Shown in pieces: positions 6,826-15,140 of a stretch of DNA of 64,000 bases; the first letter of the stretch is position 1; each line of letters begins with the position of its first letter. Origin of the DNA: Burkholderiales bacterium. Its GTDB lineage: Bacteria > Pseudomonadota > Gammaproteobacteria > Burkholderiales > Casimicrobiaceae. The stretch spans positions 124,001 to 188,000 of the forward strand of contig JABTUF010000004.1 of the NCBI GenBank assembly GCA_015075645.1, given 5' to 3'. Both the position numbers and the translations under genes were made by a program. The notes under the pieces are model-generated. The model saw nothing but the letters and a program-made list of their open reading frames with translations, was not told where the DNA came from and did not search any database.

Positions 6826-8994
6826 TCACTGGAGCGGCAGGCCGTTCACCCAGCTCGTGAAGTCCTTGAACGCGCTGCGCACCTTCTTGACCTGTCCGTC
6901 GGCACGCACGAGGCCGGTTCCCGTGAGAAACGAGAGAAAGGGGTCGTCACGACCGTAGTCGTCCGGATCGACGTGCACCCAGTAGTAACCTCGCACGAAG
7001 GGCAGCGCGTAGAGCGCGCGCAGCGTGCCGTCCGCCCACTCGTACTGGGCCTGCTGCGTGAAGCCGCCGTGCCAGCCGGTCTGCGCGGGGATGCCGTAGT
7101 CCTCCGTCCGCGAACTGAAGCCGGTCTCGCCGAGGACGATCGGCACCTTCACGATGTCGTGGGTCTGCTGCAGCACCTCCTGGAAGCGCTGGAGGTCGAT
7201 CGGCGCGAAGATCGTGCCGTACTGCATCTGGAGCCCGACGAAGTCGAAGTCGATCGCGTTCCAGCGGAGGTAGGCGAGCAGGTCGGTGCCCGAGAAATGC
7301 TCGGGCGAGGGCGGGACGTTCATCTGGTACCCCACGTACGCCGACGCGCTCATGTAGATGCCGAACGGCGTGCCGGGAGAGGCCGAGCGCGCGCCTGCGA
7401 GCGACTGGCGCGCGAGTTCGGCCGCCTGCTCCATCGAAAGCCCCTTCGTGGCGAGTTCCATTTCGCCGCACGCGTAGTAGACCGAGACCTTCGACCCGTA
7501 CCGCTGCACCACCATGCGTGCCTGGTCGTAGTACAGGGCCTTCAATTCGTCGAAGCCGAGGCTCCAGGTCCAGGCGGGCAGGCTGCCGAGCCCCCAGTTG
7601 ACCTGCAGCGCCACCTTGAAACCCATCTCGCGTGCGCGGTCGATCTGGTAGTCGAGGTAGGAGAAATCGTAGGTGCCGCGCGAGGGCGAGACGATCTTCC
7701 AGTCGATCGCCGTGTAGACGGACTGGAAGCCTGCGTCCTTCGCGGTCGCATAGGTCAGGGCGTTCGAGGCCTCCGTCCAGCTCCCGAATCCCTCGTAGTT
7801 GAGATCGAAATCGGCACGGCGTCCGCGGGCCACGATCGAGCGGTTCGCGTTCTCGACGACGATGCGCTCCTTGAGCGGCATGACCAGCGAGAGCGCGGTG
7901 TACGACGCCTGCGCGCGCGCCTGCGGCGTCGCCGCGGCCTTCGCGGCGTCGACGGCCGCCGCTGCCTGCGCGAGCAACGCCTGCACTCCTCCGGAGAGCG
8001 GCTCCGCGGGCAGCAACCGCTTCGCCTGCTCGAACTCCGACAGCGCGAAGTGATACGGGATCTCGATCGTCTGCGACTGACCCGGCTGCACGACGATCCC
8101 CGCCCCGCCGTTGTCCGCGCGCATGAACGCCGCACCGATCACCGGCGCTTCCCACAGGGCGGTGAAGTAGAACGGCTCCGCTGCCGGCACGTCGAAGCCG
8201 ATGTAGTCGACCCCTCCCTCGAAGACCGGGCCGGGGCCCAAGCCCGCCTGCGGCGAGGCCGGCAGCCTGCCCATCGGGTAGACGCCGTAGTTCCCGTAGT
8301 TGACGAGGTTCCCGCTGCGACTGACGAGGGTCGTGAAGTCGCCCAGGGTCGCCGGCGCACCGTCCGGCTTCCAAGCGCGCACCAGCAACCGGCCCTTGCC
8401 CGGATCGACGCTGCACATGATCACCGCGCCAGGGCCGTAGCCTTCCGCGACCCAACCCATGGCGACCATCCGGTCGCGCACCTTCAGGTCCGTCGTGTAG
8501 CGGTGGTTCGTGTCCGGCCGCCGATTCCAGACGCGATAGACGGGGAGCGTGCCCGCGGGACACGCGCCGGTCGTCGTGTCCGGCAGCCTCATGTACATCA
8601 CGTTCGGCGATTCATGGATGAACTCCGGGAACAGCGCCGCCGCCAGCGCGCACTCGTCGGGCGACGCGGAGTAGAAGTGCGAGTTGCCGTGCCCGGGCGG
8701 CAGGTAGAAGCGGCACACCGGGTTGGCGCCGGCCGTGGGCGTCACGTAGGCCTTGAACGACGCGCCGGTGCGCGCCCAGCCCGCGACGCCGCCCGCGTCG
8801 AGGATCGCGATCTCGGCGGGCGCCGCGGTCATGAAGTAGTGGTCGACGTCCGCGTCGTAGTACTCGACCACTTCGACGGGTTGGGCGGCGATTCCGCCGA
8901 TGCCGGCCACGAGCGACAGCGTCGCGAGCATCCACCGGCTCCGGAAACCCGCCAGCAGACGCCGGCCGATCAACCCCGACATTCCCGACTGCAT
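6826..8994 (-). CDS. Secreted protein with DUF5648 region and glycosidase-like TIM barrel
   Basis: This 722-residue protein uses ATG 8994, preceded by a strong GAGGAGAGG ribosome site; an upstream start at 9078 lacks one. A signal peptide ends near AQPVEVVEYY. The N-terminal third (to about residue 200) has the DUF5648 pattern: VEYYDADVDHYFMTA, GWARTGASFKAY, NSHFYSASPDEC, NHRYTTD. From about 400 the sequence looks like a clan-A glycosidase barrel, with VALQVNWGLGSLPAW, YYACGEMELATKGLS and VPIVLGETGFSS. The two glutamates in GEME and GETGF are plausible acid/base and nucleophile, by inference only. Near the end, GYYWVHVDPDDYG fits a barrel closing strand. It probably acts outside the cytoplasm on a polysaccharide. 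Confidence 0.68.
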   Translation of the reverse strand: MQSGMSGLIGRRLLAGFRSRWMLATLSLVAGIGGIAAQPVEVVEYYDADVDHYFMTAAPAEIAILDAGGVAGWARTGASFKAYVTPTAGANPVCRFYLPPGHGNSHFYSASPDECALAAALFPEFIHESPNVMYMRLPDTTTGACPAGTLPVYRVWNRRPDTNHRYTTDLKVRDRMVAMGWVAEGYGPGAVIMCSVDPGKGRLLVRAWKPDGAPATLGDFTTLVSRSGNLVNYGNYGVYPMGRLPASPQAGLGPGPVFEGGVDYIGFDVPAAEPFYFTALWEAPVIGAAFMRADNGGAGIVVQPGQSQTIEIPYHFALSEFEQAKRLLPAEPLSGGVQALLAQAAAAVDAAKAAATPQARAQASYTALSLVMPLKERIVVENANRSIVARGRRADFDLNYEGFGSWTEASNALTYATAKDAGFQSVYTAIDWKIVSPSRGTYDFSYLDYQIDRAREMGFKVALQVNWGLGSLPAWTWSLGFDELKALYYDQARMVVQRYGSKVSVYYACGEMELATKGLSMEQAAELARQSLAGARSASPGTPFGIYMSASAYVGYQMNVPPSPEHFSGTDLLAYLRWNAIDFDFVGLQMQYGTIFAPIDLQRFQEVLQQTHDIVKVPIVLGETGFSSRTEDYGIPAQTGWHGGFTQQAQYEWADGTLRALYALPFVRGYYWVHVDPDDYGRDDPFLSFLTGTGLVRADGQVKKVRSAFKDFTSWVNGLPLQ

Positions 8995-9388
8995 ACGCCC
9001 TCTCCTCGCCGCACGCGTGACATGTGCCGCAGACGTCGTCCGGCGACCCGGCGGCGCGGCGATCTTACCAAGGGCCAACCCGGTGCCGAAGGCGCGGATC
9101 GGCGCGCACCCATCGGCCGATGAGCGGCTGCCCGGCCACCTGATGGCGAAGTGGCAGCTCGCGAGCCCGCGACGGCTGGCGATTCGCGCCTGGCGCGGGC
9201 TGCGGTGGGAGTGGCGCGATTCGCGTGCGGGGCGACGTTAGACGTGTCGCCTGCGACGGCGCACCGAAACACGAGCCTTGCGAACGTCAACCGGGCGATC
9301 GGGCGCCGATGCCCGTACGGCAGGACTTCGGGCCGGGACCGACCCGCCCGTGCGTACGCGGCGCGCGTCCGTCAGGCGATCGGCAGGC
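8995..9388. other. Intergenic stretch without a recognisable gene
   Basis: Nothing convincing is seen between the divergent ends here. The first bases are the ribosome site and leader of the DUF5648 gene on the minus strand. A 33-codon frame at 9143-9241 is rich in Arg and Trp and shows no ribosome site. Some short GC-rich inverted repeats occur, none followed by a T-run. Confidence 0.5.
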
Positions 9389-10792
9389 CTACCGCTCGTC
9401 GGCCTTGATCTCGACGTACGCGCGATCGCGCGTCTGGCGCACGAACTCGGCGAACTGCTCGTCCGCCTTGCGCTGGCGCAGCGCGAGGCGCGCCTGGTCG
9501 CGCTGGCGGTTCTTCGAGACGTCCTGCTGGCGCCGCTCGACCACGAGGATCAGGTGCCAGCCGAACGGCGAGCGCACCGGCTGCGAGAGTTCGTCGATCT
9601 TGAGCTTGTCCATCGCGACCGCGAAGTCGGGCACGAGGTCGCCCGGGCTCACCCAGCCCAGGTCGCCGCCCTTCGCCGACGACGCGTCCTCCGAATTGAG
9701 GCGCGCCTGGTCCTCGAACTTCGCGCCCGCCTCGATCCGCTCGCGGATGCGGTCGATCTTCGCCTTCGCCTCGACGTCGGAGTTGAGTTCATTCACCTTG
9801 ACGAGGATGTGGCTCACGTGGGTCTGCTGCACGACGTCGGGCTGGTTGCCGCCGCGGACATCGACGACCTTCACGATGTGGAATCCCGCCGCGCTGCGGA
9901 GCACCGGCGAGACGCCGCCCTTCGCGAGCGCGCGCACCGGATCGACGAACACCGCCGGCAACCGCGCCGGCGTGCGCCAGCCGAGGCTGCCGCCCTGCTG
10001 AGCGTCGGGCGAGTCCGAGAACGTCGCGGCGGCCTGCCCGAAGTCCTCGCCCGCCTTCACCTTCGCGAGCACGTCCTCGGCGCGAAGCCGCCTCTGTTCG
10101 ATCTGCTCGGGCGAACTCTGCTCGGGCACGCGCACCAGGATGTGCGAGACCAGGTATTCGTTCTCGCCCCCGCCCTGCGCGTTGACGGTGGCGAGGTAAT
10201 TGTCGACCTCCGCGTCCGAGACGAAGATGCGGTTGTCGACCTCGCGTTCGCGCAGCCGCTGCACGATGAGCTGCCGGCGGATGTCTTCGCGGTACTTCGC
10301 GTAGGGGATGCCCTCGCGATCGAGCGCCTTGCGGAATTCGTCCGGCGTCATCTTGTTCTCCTGCGCGATGCGCAGCACCGTGCGCTCGACGGTGGTGTCG
10401 TCGACGCGGATCCCGGTCTCCTTCGCGTACTGCAGGAGCGCGCGCTCGGTGATCAGGCGGTCGAGCACCTGGCGGTCGAGGACGTCGGCGGAAGGCGGTT
10501 GCAGCCGCGACTCGCGCAGCTGCTGCATCAGCACCTGCTTCTGCTGGTTCATCTCGAACTGGGTCAGGGCTTCGTCGTTGACGACCGCCACGACGCGGTC
10601 GAGGCCGACCGGCGCGTTCGACGTCACCGGAGGCGCCGCGCGCGCAGCGGCCGGCGGGCCGAGCCGCAGCCCGGTCCCCGGTGTCCCGCCGCTCCCCGGC
10701 GGTCGCGGGCCCAGCGGCGTTTGCGGCTGCGCGAAGGCGAGCGATGCCGCGGCGGCGAGAACGGCGCAGGCGATGCGCGGGAGGATCGTCAT
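9389..10792 (-). CDS. surA: Periplasmic peptidyl-prolyl isomerase/chaperone SurA
   Basis: This 467-residue protein starts at ATG 10792, 8 bases after the lptD stop. A signal peptide ends at about SLAFAQ, followed by a Pro/Gly-rich linker. The SurA N-domain follows (VGLDRVVAVVNDEALTQFEMNQQ ... VLDRLITERALLQYAKETGI). Two parvulin domains are visible by NEYLVSHILVRVPEQ and QTHVSHILVKVNEL, each followed by a GGSLGW/GGDLGW block. SurA escorts unfolded outer-membrane proteins across the periplasm. LptD is a classic client, which fits this lptD-surA operon. The pdxA-rsmA genes that often follow are absent. Confidence 0.95.
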   Translation of the reverse strand: MTILPRIACAVLAAAASLAFAQPQTPLGPRPPGSGGTPGTGLRLGPPAAARAAPPVTSNAPVGLDRVVAVVNDEALTQFEMNQQKQVLMQQLRESRLQPPSADVLDRQVLDRLITERALLQYAKETGIRVDDTTVERTVLRIAQENKMTPDEFRKALDREGIPYAKYREDIRRQLIVQRLREREVDNRIFVSDAEVDNYLATVNAQGGGENEYLVSHILVRVPEQSSPEQIEQRRLRAEDVLAKVKAGEDFGQAAATFSDSPDAQQGGSLGWRTPARLPAVFVDPVRALAKGGVSPVLRSAAGFHIVKVVDVRGGNQPDVVQQTHVSHILVKVNELNSDVEAKAKIDRIRERIEAGAKFEDQARLNSEDASSAKGGDLGWVSPGDLVPDFAVAMDKLKIDELSQPVRSPFGWHLILVVERRQQDVSKNRQRDQARLALRQRKADEQFAEFVRQTRDRAYVEIKADER

Positions 10793-10800
10793 CGTGAGCC

Positions 10801-13164
10801 TCAGAATTCGGGCAGCGGGTCCGAGGTGCGGTCGCGCTGCGTCAGCAACGGGTCGTTCACCGGGACGTAGCCCGGGATGCTGCGGCGAAGCAGATCCAGC
10901 GGACTGGTTCCGACCCGCGCGAGCCCGTTGAGTTCCAGCTGGATGAAGAACGAGGTGTTGGTCTGGTCGACCGTCGTCGCGAGCCGGTGGAGCACGGCGC
11001 GCAGGACCCAGCAGTCGCCATTGTACTCGACCCCCGCGATGCCCTCCAGCAGCTTGCTGTTGGCGAGGTCGTAATTGTAGCGGCCGATCAGCGTCCACTG
11101 CGGCGTGACCGGCCACTCGGCCGCGAGGTCGATCTGCTTCAGCTCCTGGCCCGGTCCGGTGGGGTCGGAGAATTGCCGCGTGTACCGGTAGCTCGCGGAG
11201 AGCACGCGGCCGAGCGACGGCGTGTAGCGGACGGCGAGGTTGAACTGCTCGTTCTGTCCGGCGTCGAGGTTCTGCTGCACGAGGCCCGCCACCGCCCACG
11301 CATCGGTGATGCGGCCTTCGACCGCGAGCAGGACGTCCGACGACGACGCGGAGCGCGGCGTCTCGTTCAGCGTGACGCGCTGGTCCTCGAAGTAGAAGCG
11401 CTGGGCGATCGCGACGCGCAGCCGCTCCGCCCCGGTGCCCGGCTGCAGGAGCCGCGACGTGACGCCTATGGTGAGCTGGTTCGCGTCGCCGATGCGGTCG
11501 TCGCCGAGGTAGCGGTTCTCGGTGAAGAGCTGGCCGAAGTTGTAGTCGTCGGTCGCCGAATCGAACACCGGCAGCGAGTTCTGGTCGTGGTACGGAATGT
11601 AGACGTAGTAGGCGCGCGGCTCGAGCGTGTGGATGAAGTCGGTGCCGAAGAGCTTCCAGTCGCGCTCGAACACGAGCCCCGCGTCGAGGCTCGAGATCGG
11701 GATCGCGAAGTTCGGCCGCAGGTCGCCGGTGGCCGGCGGTTCGAGGTCGTACTGGCGCAGGTGGATGCCGGTGCGCGCGGCGAGGAACCAGCCGGGCGTC
11801 GACAACTTCCACGCCACTTGCGGATAGAGCACGGCGCGCGAACCCTGCGGCTGCGTGTCGGAGCGGAACCGCGCGAACTCGCCGAAGCCCGACCACCACA
11901 GCCCCGCCCACTCGGTCTCCGCCAGGTTGCCGATGACCTGGGGCTCGCGGTTGTACGGCGGAACGATCGGCGCGTTGGGATCCTGCAGCGTCTGGAACGA
12001 CTGCACGCGCGCGAGGAAGGTCCACGGTCCGTTCGCGTAGGTGAGGCCCGCCTCGCGCGGCAGCGTCGTCTGCGAGGTGATCGCGATGCGGTCGGCGAGA
12101 TCGGCGAAATACAGGTCGTCGGACACCTTGTTGAGGTCGAGGTATCCGCCGAGTCCGGGAACGCCGAGCTGCTGCTGGTGCCGCCACACCAGCGCGTAGC
12201 GGGTCGTGTGGGTCTGCCGGTCCTCGGGCAGCACCTGCACGTCCGCCTCGCCCGCGTTCTGCCACAGGTCCTGCCCGAGCAGGTAGCGGAACTGCGTGCC
12301 GATCTGCAACCCGCGCTTGGTCATGATGCGCGGGGTCACGGTCAGGTCGTAGTTCGGCGCGAGGTTGAAGTAGTACGGCAGCGCGAGCTCGAACCCCCGC
12401 GTGCCGGAACTGCCGGCCGTGGGCACGAGGAAGCCGCTCTTGCGGTCGTTGTTGAGCGGGAACTCGAGGTAGGGCCAGGCGAAGATCGGCGCGCCCATGA
12501 AGCGCACCGTCGCGTCGCGCGCGCTGCCCACCTGGCGCGCCATGTCGAGGTCGAGTTCACGCGTCTCGAGGTACCAGTCCTCCCTCGGCGCGACGCAGGT
12601 CGTGTAGCGCCCGTCGCTCACCAGGTAGCGGTCGGGTCCCTTGAACTCGATCTTCGACGCGTCGCCGCGCGCGCCGGTCGCGCCGATGTGGAACTCCGGC
12701 CCGCGGAACGTGCCGGTCTGCGTCGCGCGGCGGTAGGTGAGCTCCGGCCCGGTGACCCAGTCGATGCCCTTGCGCAGCACGACATCGCCCTCTGCGTGCA
12801 CCTCGTCCTGCAGGAGGTCGTAGGCGAGCCGTTCGGCACGCACGGTCTCGCCGTGCGCGCGCAGCTCGACGCGTCCCGACGCCTCCACCGACTTGCCCGC
12901 GATGCCCTCGAGACGGTCTGCGCGCAGGAACACGACGCCCCGCTCCGCGTCGTCCTCGACGAGTCGGAGGCGCTGCGGGCGCGACGACGGCGCGCCCGGA
13001 GAGGCCGGTTTCGTCGCGGGCGCGGCCGGCGCGATCTCGCCCGCCGAGCGCAGCTTGAGCGGCACCTCCGGCACCATGATGTCCTGCGCGAGCGCGCCTC
13101 CCGCGAGTGCGGCGGCGATCGCAGCGGCCGCGGCACGCGCGCGAGGGCGGCGGAGGAGGAGCAC
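10801..13164 (-). CDS. lptD: LPS-assembly outer-membrane protein LptD
   Basis: This 787-residue protein starts at GTG 13164. A signal peptide (to about residue 26) is followed by an OstA/LptA-like periplasmic domain (about 70-190: VVFLRADRLEGIAGKSVEASG, DEVHAEGDVVLRKG). A long beta-barrel follows, with family blocks such as FAWPYLEFPLNNDRKSGFL and LEPRAYYVYIPYHDQ. LptD with the lipoprotein LptE inserts lipopolysaccharide into the outer leaflet. It leads the minus-strand operon with surA and is divergent from amgK-murU. Confidence 0.95.
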   Translation of the reverse strand: MLLLRRPRARAAAAAIAAALAGGALAQDIMVPEVPLKLRSAGEIAPAAPATKPASPGAPSSRPQRLRLVEDDAERGVVFLRADRLEGIAGKSVEASGRVELRAHGETVRAERLAYDLLQDEVHAEGDVVLRKGIDWVTGPELTYRRATQTGTFRGPEFHIGATGARGDASKIEFKGPDRYLVSDGRYTTCVAPREDWYLETRELDLDMARQVGSARDATVRFMGAPIFAWPYLEFPLNNDRKSGFLVPTAGSSGTRGFELALPYYFNLAPNYDLTVTPRIMTKRGLQIGTQFRYLLGQDLWQNAGEADVQVLPEDRQTHTTRYALVWRHQQQLGVPGLGGYLDLNKVSDDLYFADLADRIAITSQTTLPREAGLTYANGPWTFLARVQSFQTLQDPNAPIVPPYNREPQVIGNLAETEWAGLWWSGFGEFARFRSDTQPQGSRAVLYPQVAWKLSTPGWFLAARTGIHLRQYDLEPPATGDLRPNFAIPISSLDAGLVFERDWKLFGTDFIHTLEPRAYYVYIPYHDQNSLPVFDSATDDYNFGQLFTENRYLGDDRIGDANQLTIGVTSRLLQPGTGAERLRVAIAQRFYFEDQRVTLNETPRSASSSDVLLAVEGRITDAWAVAGLVQQNLDAGQNEQFNLAVRYTPSLGRVLSASYRYTRQFSDPTGPGQELKQIDLAAEWPVTPQWTLIGRYNYDLANSKLLEGIAGVEYNGDCWVLRAVLHRLATTVDQTNTSFFIQLELNGLARVGTSPLDLLRRSIPGYVPVNDPLLTQRDRTSDPLPEF

Positions 13165-13189
13165 GTGAGGAAGCGTGTGGCGCCTTTGC

Positions 13190-13206
13190 TAGAATGGTCC
13201 ATTCTA
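13190..13206. promoter_or_regulatory. Symmetric divergent promoter between lptD and amgK
   Basis: The 17 bases TAGAATGGTCCATTCTA form a perfect palindrome. Each half holds a -10 hexamer TAGAAT, one per strand. On the plus strand it is preceded by TGC, giving an extended -10 (TGCTAGAAT), with initiation expected near 13202 towards amgK. On the minus strand initiation would fall near 13194, about 30 bases before the lptD GTG. No good -35 element was seen on either side. It could alternatively be an operator for a dimeric repressor. Confidence 0.55.
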
Positions 13207-13296
13207 CCGAAGCCGCTCGCCGTCGCCGGACCGCGATCCCGAAGCGATGCGGCAGCGAAGCGCACGACATCCGTCTCCGCCGCGGCCGCGCCGCCG

Positions 13297-14343
13297 ATGA
13301 CCGCCGACGACCGACTCGCGCTGCTCGACGCCTGGCTCGCCTCGACGCTCGGGGTCAACGGCCACGCCCTCGCCCCCGCGTCGGCGGATGCGAGTTTCCG
13401 CCGCTACTTCCGCGTGACGCTCTCGCGCGAGGCGCACGGCGCGCGCACGCTGATCGCGATGGACGCACCGCCTCCGATGGAGGATTGCCGGCCGTTCGTG
13501 CAGGTCGCGCGATTGCTCGCCGATGCGGGTGTCCACGCGCCCCGCGTGCTCGCGCAGGACCTCGAGCGCGGCTTCCTGCTCCTGACCGACCTCGGCACGA
13601 CGACCTACCTCGACGCGTTGACGCAAGGCGCGCCGCACACCGCCGGGCTCGGGGGGGATCACGCCCAGCGACTCTACCTCGACGCGATCGACGCGCTCGT
13701 GCGCTGGCAGGCGGCCTCGCGCGACGGAGCGCTGCCTCCCTACGACGAGACGCTGCTGCGGCGCGAACTCGACCTCTTCCCCGACTGGTACCTCGCGAGG
13801 CACCTCGGCGTCGAGGTCGACGCAGCGCTGCGGGGCACGCTCGACGAGACCTTCGCGCTCCTCGTCGCGAACGCGCTCGCGCAGCCGCGCGTCTACGTGC
13901 ACCGCGACTACCACTCGCGCAACCTGATGGTGACCGCGCCCAATCCCGGCGTACTCGATTTCCAGGACGCGGTGTTCGGGCCGATCACCTACGACCTCGT
14001 GTCGCTCCTGCGCGACGCGTACGTCGGATGGGACGAGGAGCGAGAGCTCGACTGGGCGGTGCGCTACTGGGAGCGCGCGCGCCGCGCGCGGCTTCCGGTC
14101 GACGCGGACTTCGGCGCGTTCTGGCGCGACTTCGAGTGGATGGGCGTGCAGCGACAACTCAAGGTGCTCGGCATCTTCGCCCGGCTGTGGCATCGCGACG
14201 GCAAGCCGGGCTACCTCGCCGACATGCCGCGCGTCATCGGCTACCTGCGCGGCGCGTGCCGACGCTACGCAGCGTTCACCCCGCTCCTGCGCGCGCTCGA
14301 CGCGATCGAGGGCCGCGCCGCGGTCGTCGGGACGACCTTTTGA
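13297..14343 (+). CDS. amgK: Cell-wall sugar kinase AmgK (aminoglycoside phosphotransferase fold)
   Basis: This 348-residue protein starts at ATG 13297; the frame is open further upstream. It has the APH kinase fold: ASADASFRRYFRV (glycine-loop equivalent), IAMDAPPPMEDCRPF, catalytic VHRDYHSRNLM (HxDxxxxN), and the metal-binding LDFQDAVFGPITYDLVSLLRD. These blocks are shared with AmgK, the anomeric N-acetylmuramate/N-acetylglucosamine kinase of the peptidoglycan recycling route that bypasses MurA-type de novo synthesis. The next gene encodes MurU, the following step, and lptD-surA lies on the other side, as in pseudomonads. The assignment is strong because the pair occurs together. Confidence 0.88.
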   Translation: MTADDRLALLDAWLASTLGVNGHALAPASADASFRRYFRVTLSREAHGARTLIAMDAPPPMEDCRPFVQVARLLADAGVHAPRVLAQDLERGFLLLTDLGTTTYLDALTQGAPHTAGLGGDHAQRLYLDAIDALVRWQAASRDGALPPYDETLLRRELDLFPDWYLARHLGVEVDAALRGTLDETFALLVANALAQPRVYVHRDYHSRNLMVTAPNPGVLDFQDAVFGPITYDLVSLLRDAYVGWDEERELDWAVRYWERARRARLPVDADFGAFWRDFEWMGVQRQLKVLGIFARLWHRDGKPGYLADMPRVIGYLRGACRRYAAFTPLLRALDAIEGRAAVVGTTF

Positions 14344-15089
14344 CGCCGCGCAAGGCGACCGCGATGATCCTCGCCGCGGGCCGCGGCGAGCGGATGCGCC
14401 CGCTGTCGGACACGACGCCGAAGCCGCTCTTGAGCGTCGCGGGCAAGCCGCTCGTCGTCCACCAGATCCAAGCGCTCGCGCGCGCGGGGCACCGCGACAT
14501 CGCGATCAACGCGTCGCATCTCGCGCGCGCGCTCACCTCCGCGCTCGGCGACGGCAGCGCGCTCGGCGTGCGCCTGCACTGGTCGATCGAAGCGGAACCG
14601 CTCGAGGCCGCGGGCGGCATCGCGACCGCGCGTCCGCTCCTCGCCGACGGCGCGGTGCTGATCGTCTCCGGCGACGTGTGGACCACCTACGACTACGCGG
14701 CGCTGGAACCGCTGCGACCGGAGATCGGCATCGCGCGCGGGCGCGCCGTGCATCTCGTGATGGTGGCCAACCCGCACTACCACCCGCAGGGCGACTTCGC
14801 CGTCGCGCCGGTTCAAGGCGACGGCGGCGCCCCGCGGCGCGTGCTCGCGCGGCAGGTCGACCACGCGGACGATGGCCGGGGGCGCCTCACCTACGCCAAC
14901 ATCGGCCTCTACGACAGCGCGCTCTTCGACGAACTTCCGCGCGGCGCGAAGCTCAAACTCCTGCCGCTCCTCGAAGAGTGGATCGGTCGGGGCTGGGTGA
15001 CAGGCGAGTATCATGCCGGTCCCTGGGCCAACGTCGGCACCCCCGACGACCTGGCCCGGCTGAACGCCGCGCTCGCGAACCGCGCCTGA
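14340..15089 (+). CDS. murU: MurNAc-1-phosphate uridylyltransferase MurU
   Basis: This 249-residue nucleotidyltransferase is given here from TTG 14340, which overlaps the amgK stop (TTGA); ATG 14364 (MILAAGRGERM) is an equally possible start. The signature AMILAAGRGERMRPL, the TPKPLLSVAGKPLVVHQ block and SGDVWTTYDY place it in the sugar-1-phosphate nucleotidyltransferase family. GPWANVGTPDDLARLN closes the domain as in MurU. It converts MurNAc alpha-1-phosphate to UDP-MurNAc, feeding recycled sugar back into wall synthesis. The left-handed beta-helix C-terminus of GlmU is absent, consistent with MurU length. Confidence 0.88.
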   Translation: MTPRKATAMILAAGRGERMRPLSDTTPKPLLSVAGKPLVVHQIQALARAGHRDIAINASHLARALTSALGDGSALGVRLHWSIEAEPLEAAGGIATARPLLADGAVLIVSGDVWTTYDYAALEPLRPEIGIARGRAVHLVMVANPHYHPQGDFAVAPVQGDGGAPRRVLARQVDHADDGRGRLTYANIGLYDSALFDELPRGAKLKLLPLLEEWIGRGWVTGEYHAGPWANVGTPDDLARLNAALANRA

Positions 15090-15140
15090 CGCCGCCGTGC
15101 AACCCGCGCCCCGATCCGGACGCGATCCGAAGGACGCCGC

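Noticed and set aside
9143..9241. 33-codon Arg/Trp-rich small frame
   Set aside because: No ribosome site, no terminator and no recognisable pattern; such frames are common by chance at this GC content.
10987..13296. Long plus-strand open frame across lptD, joined to amgK
   Set aside because: The part before 13297 is antisense to lptD, which has strong family motifs. Only the amgK part is coding.
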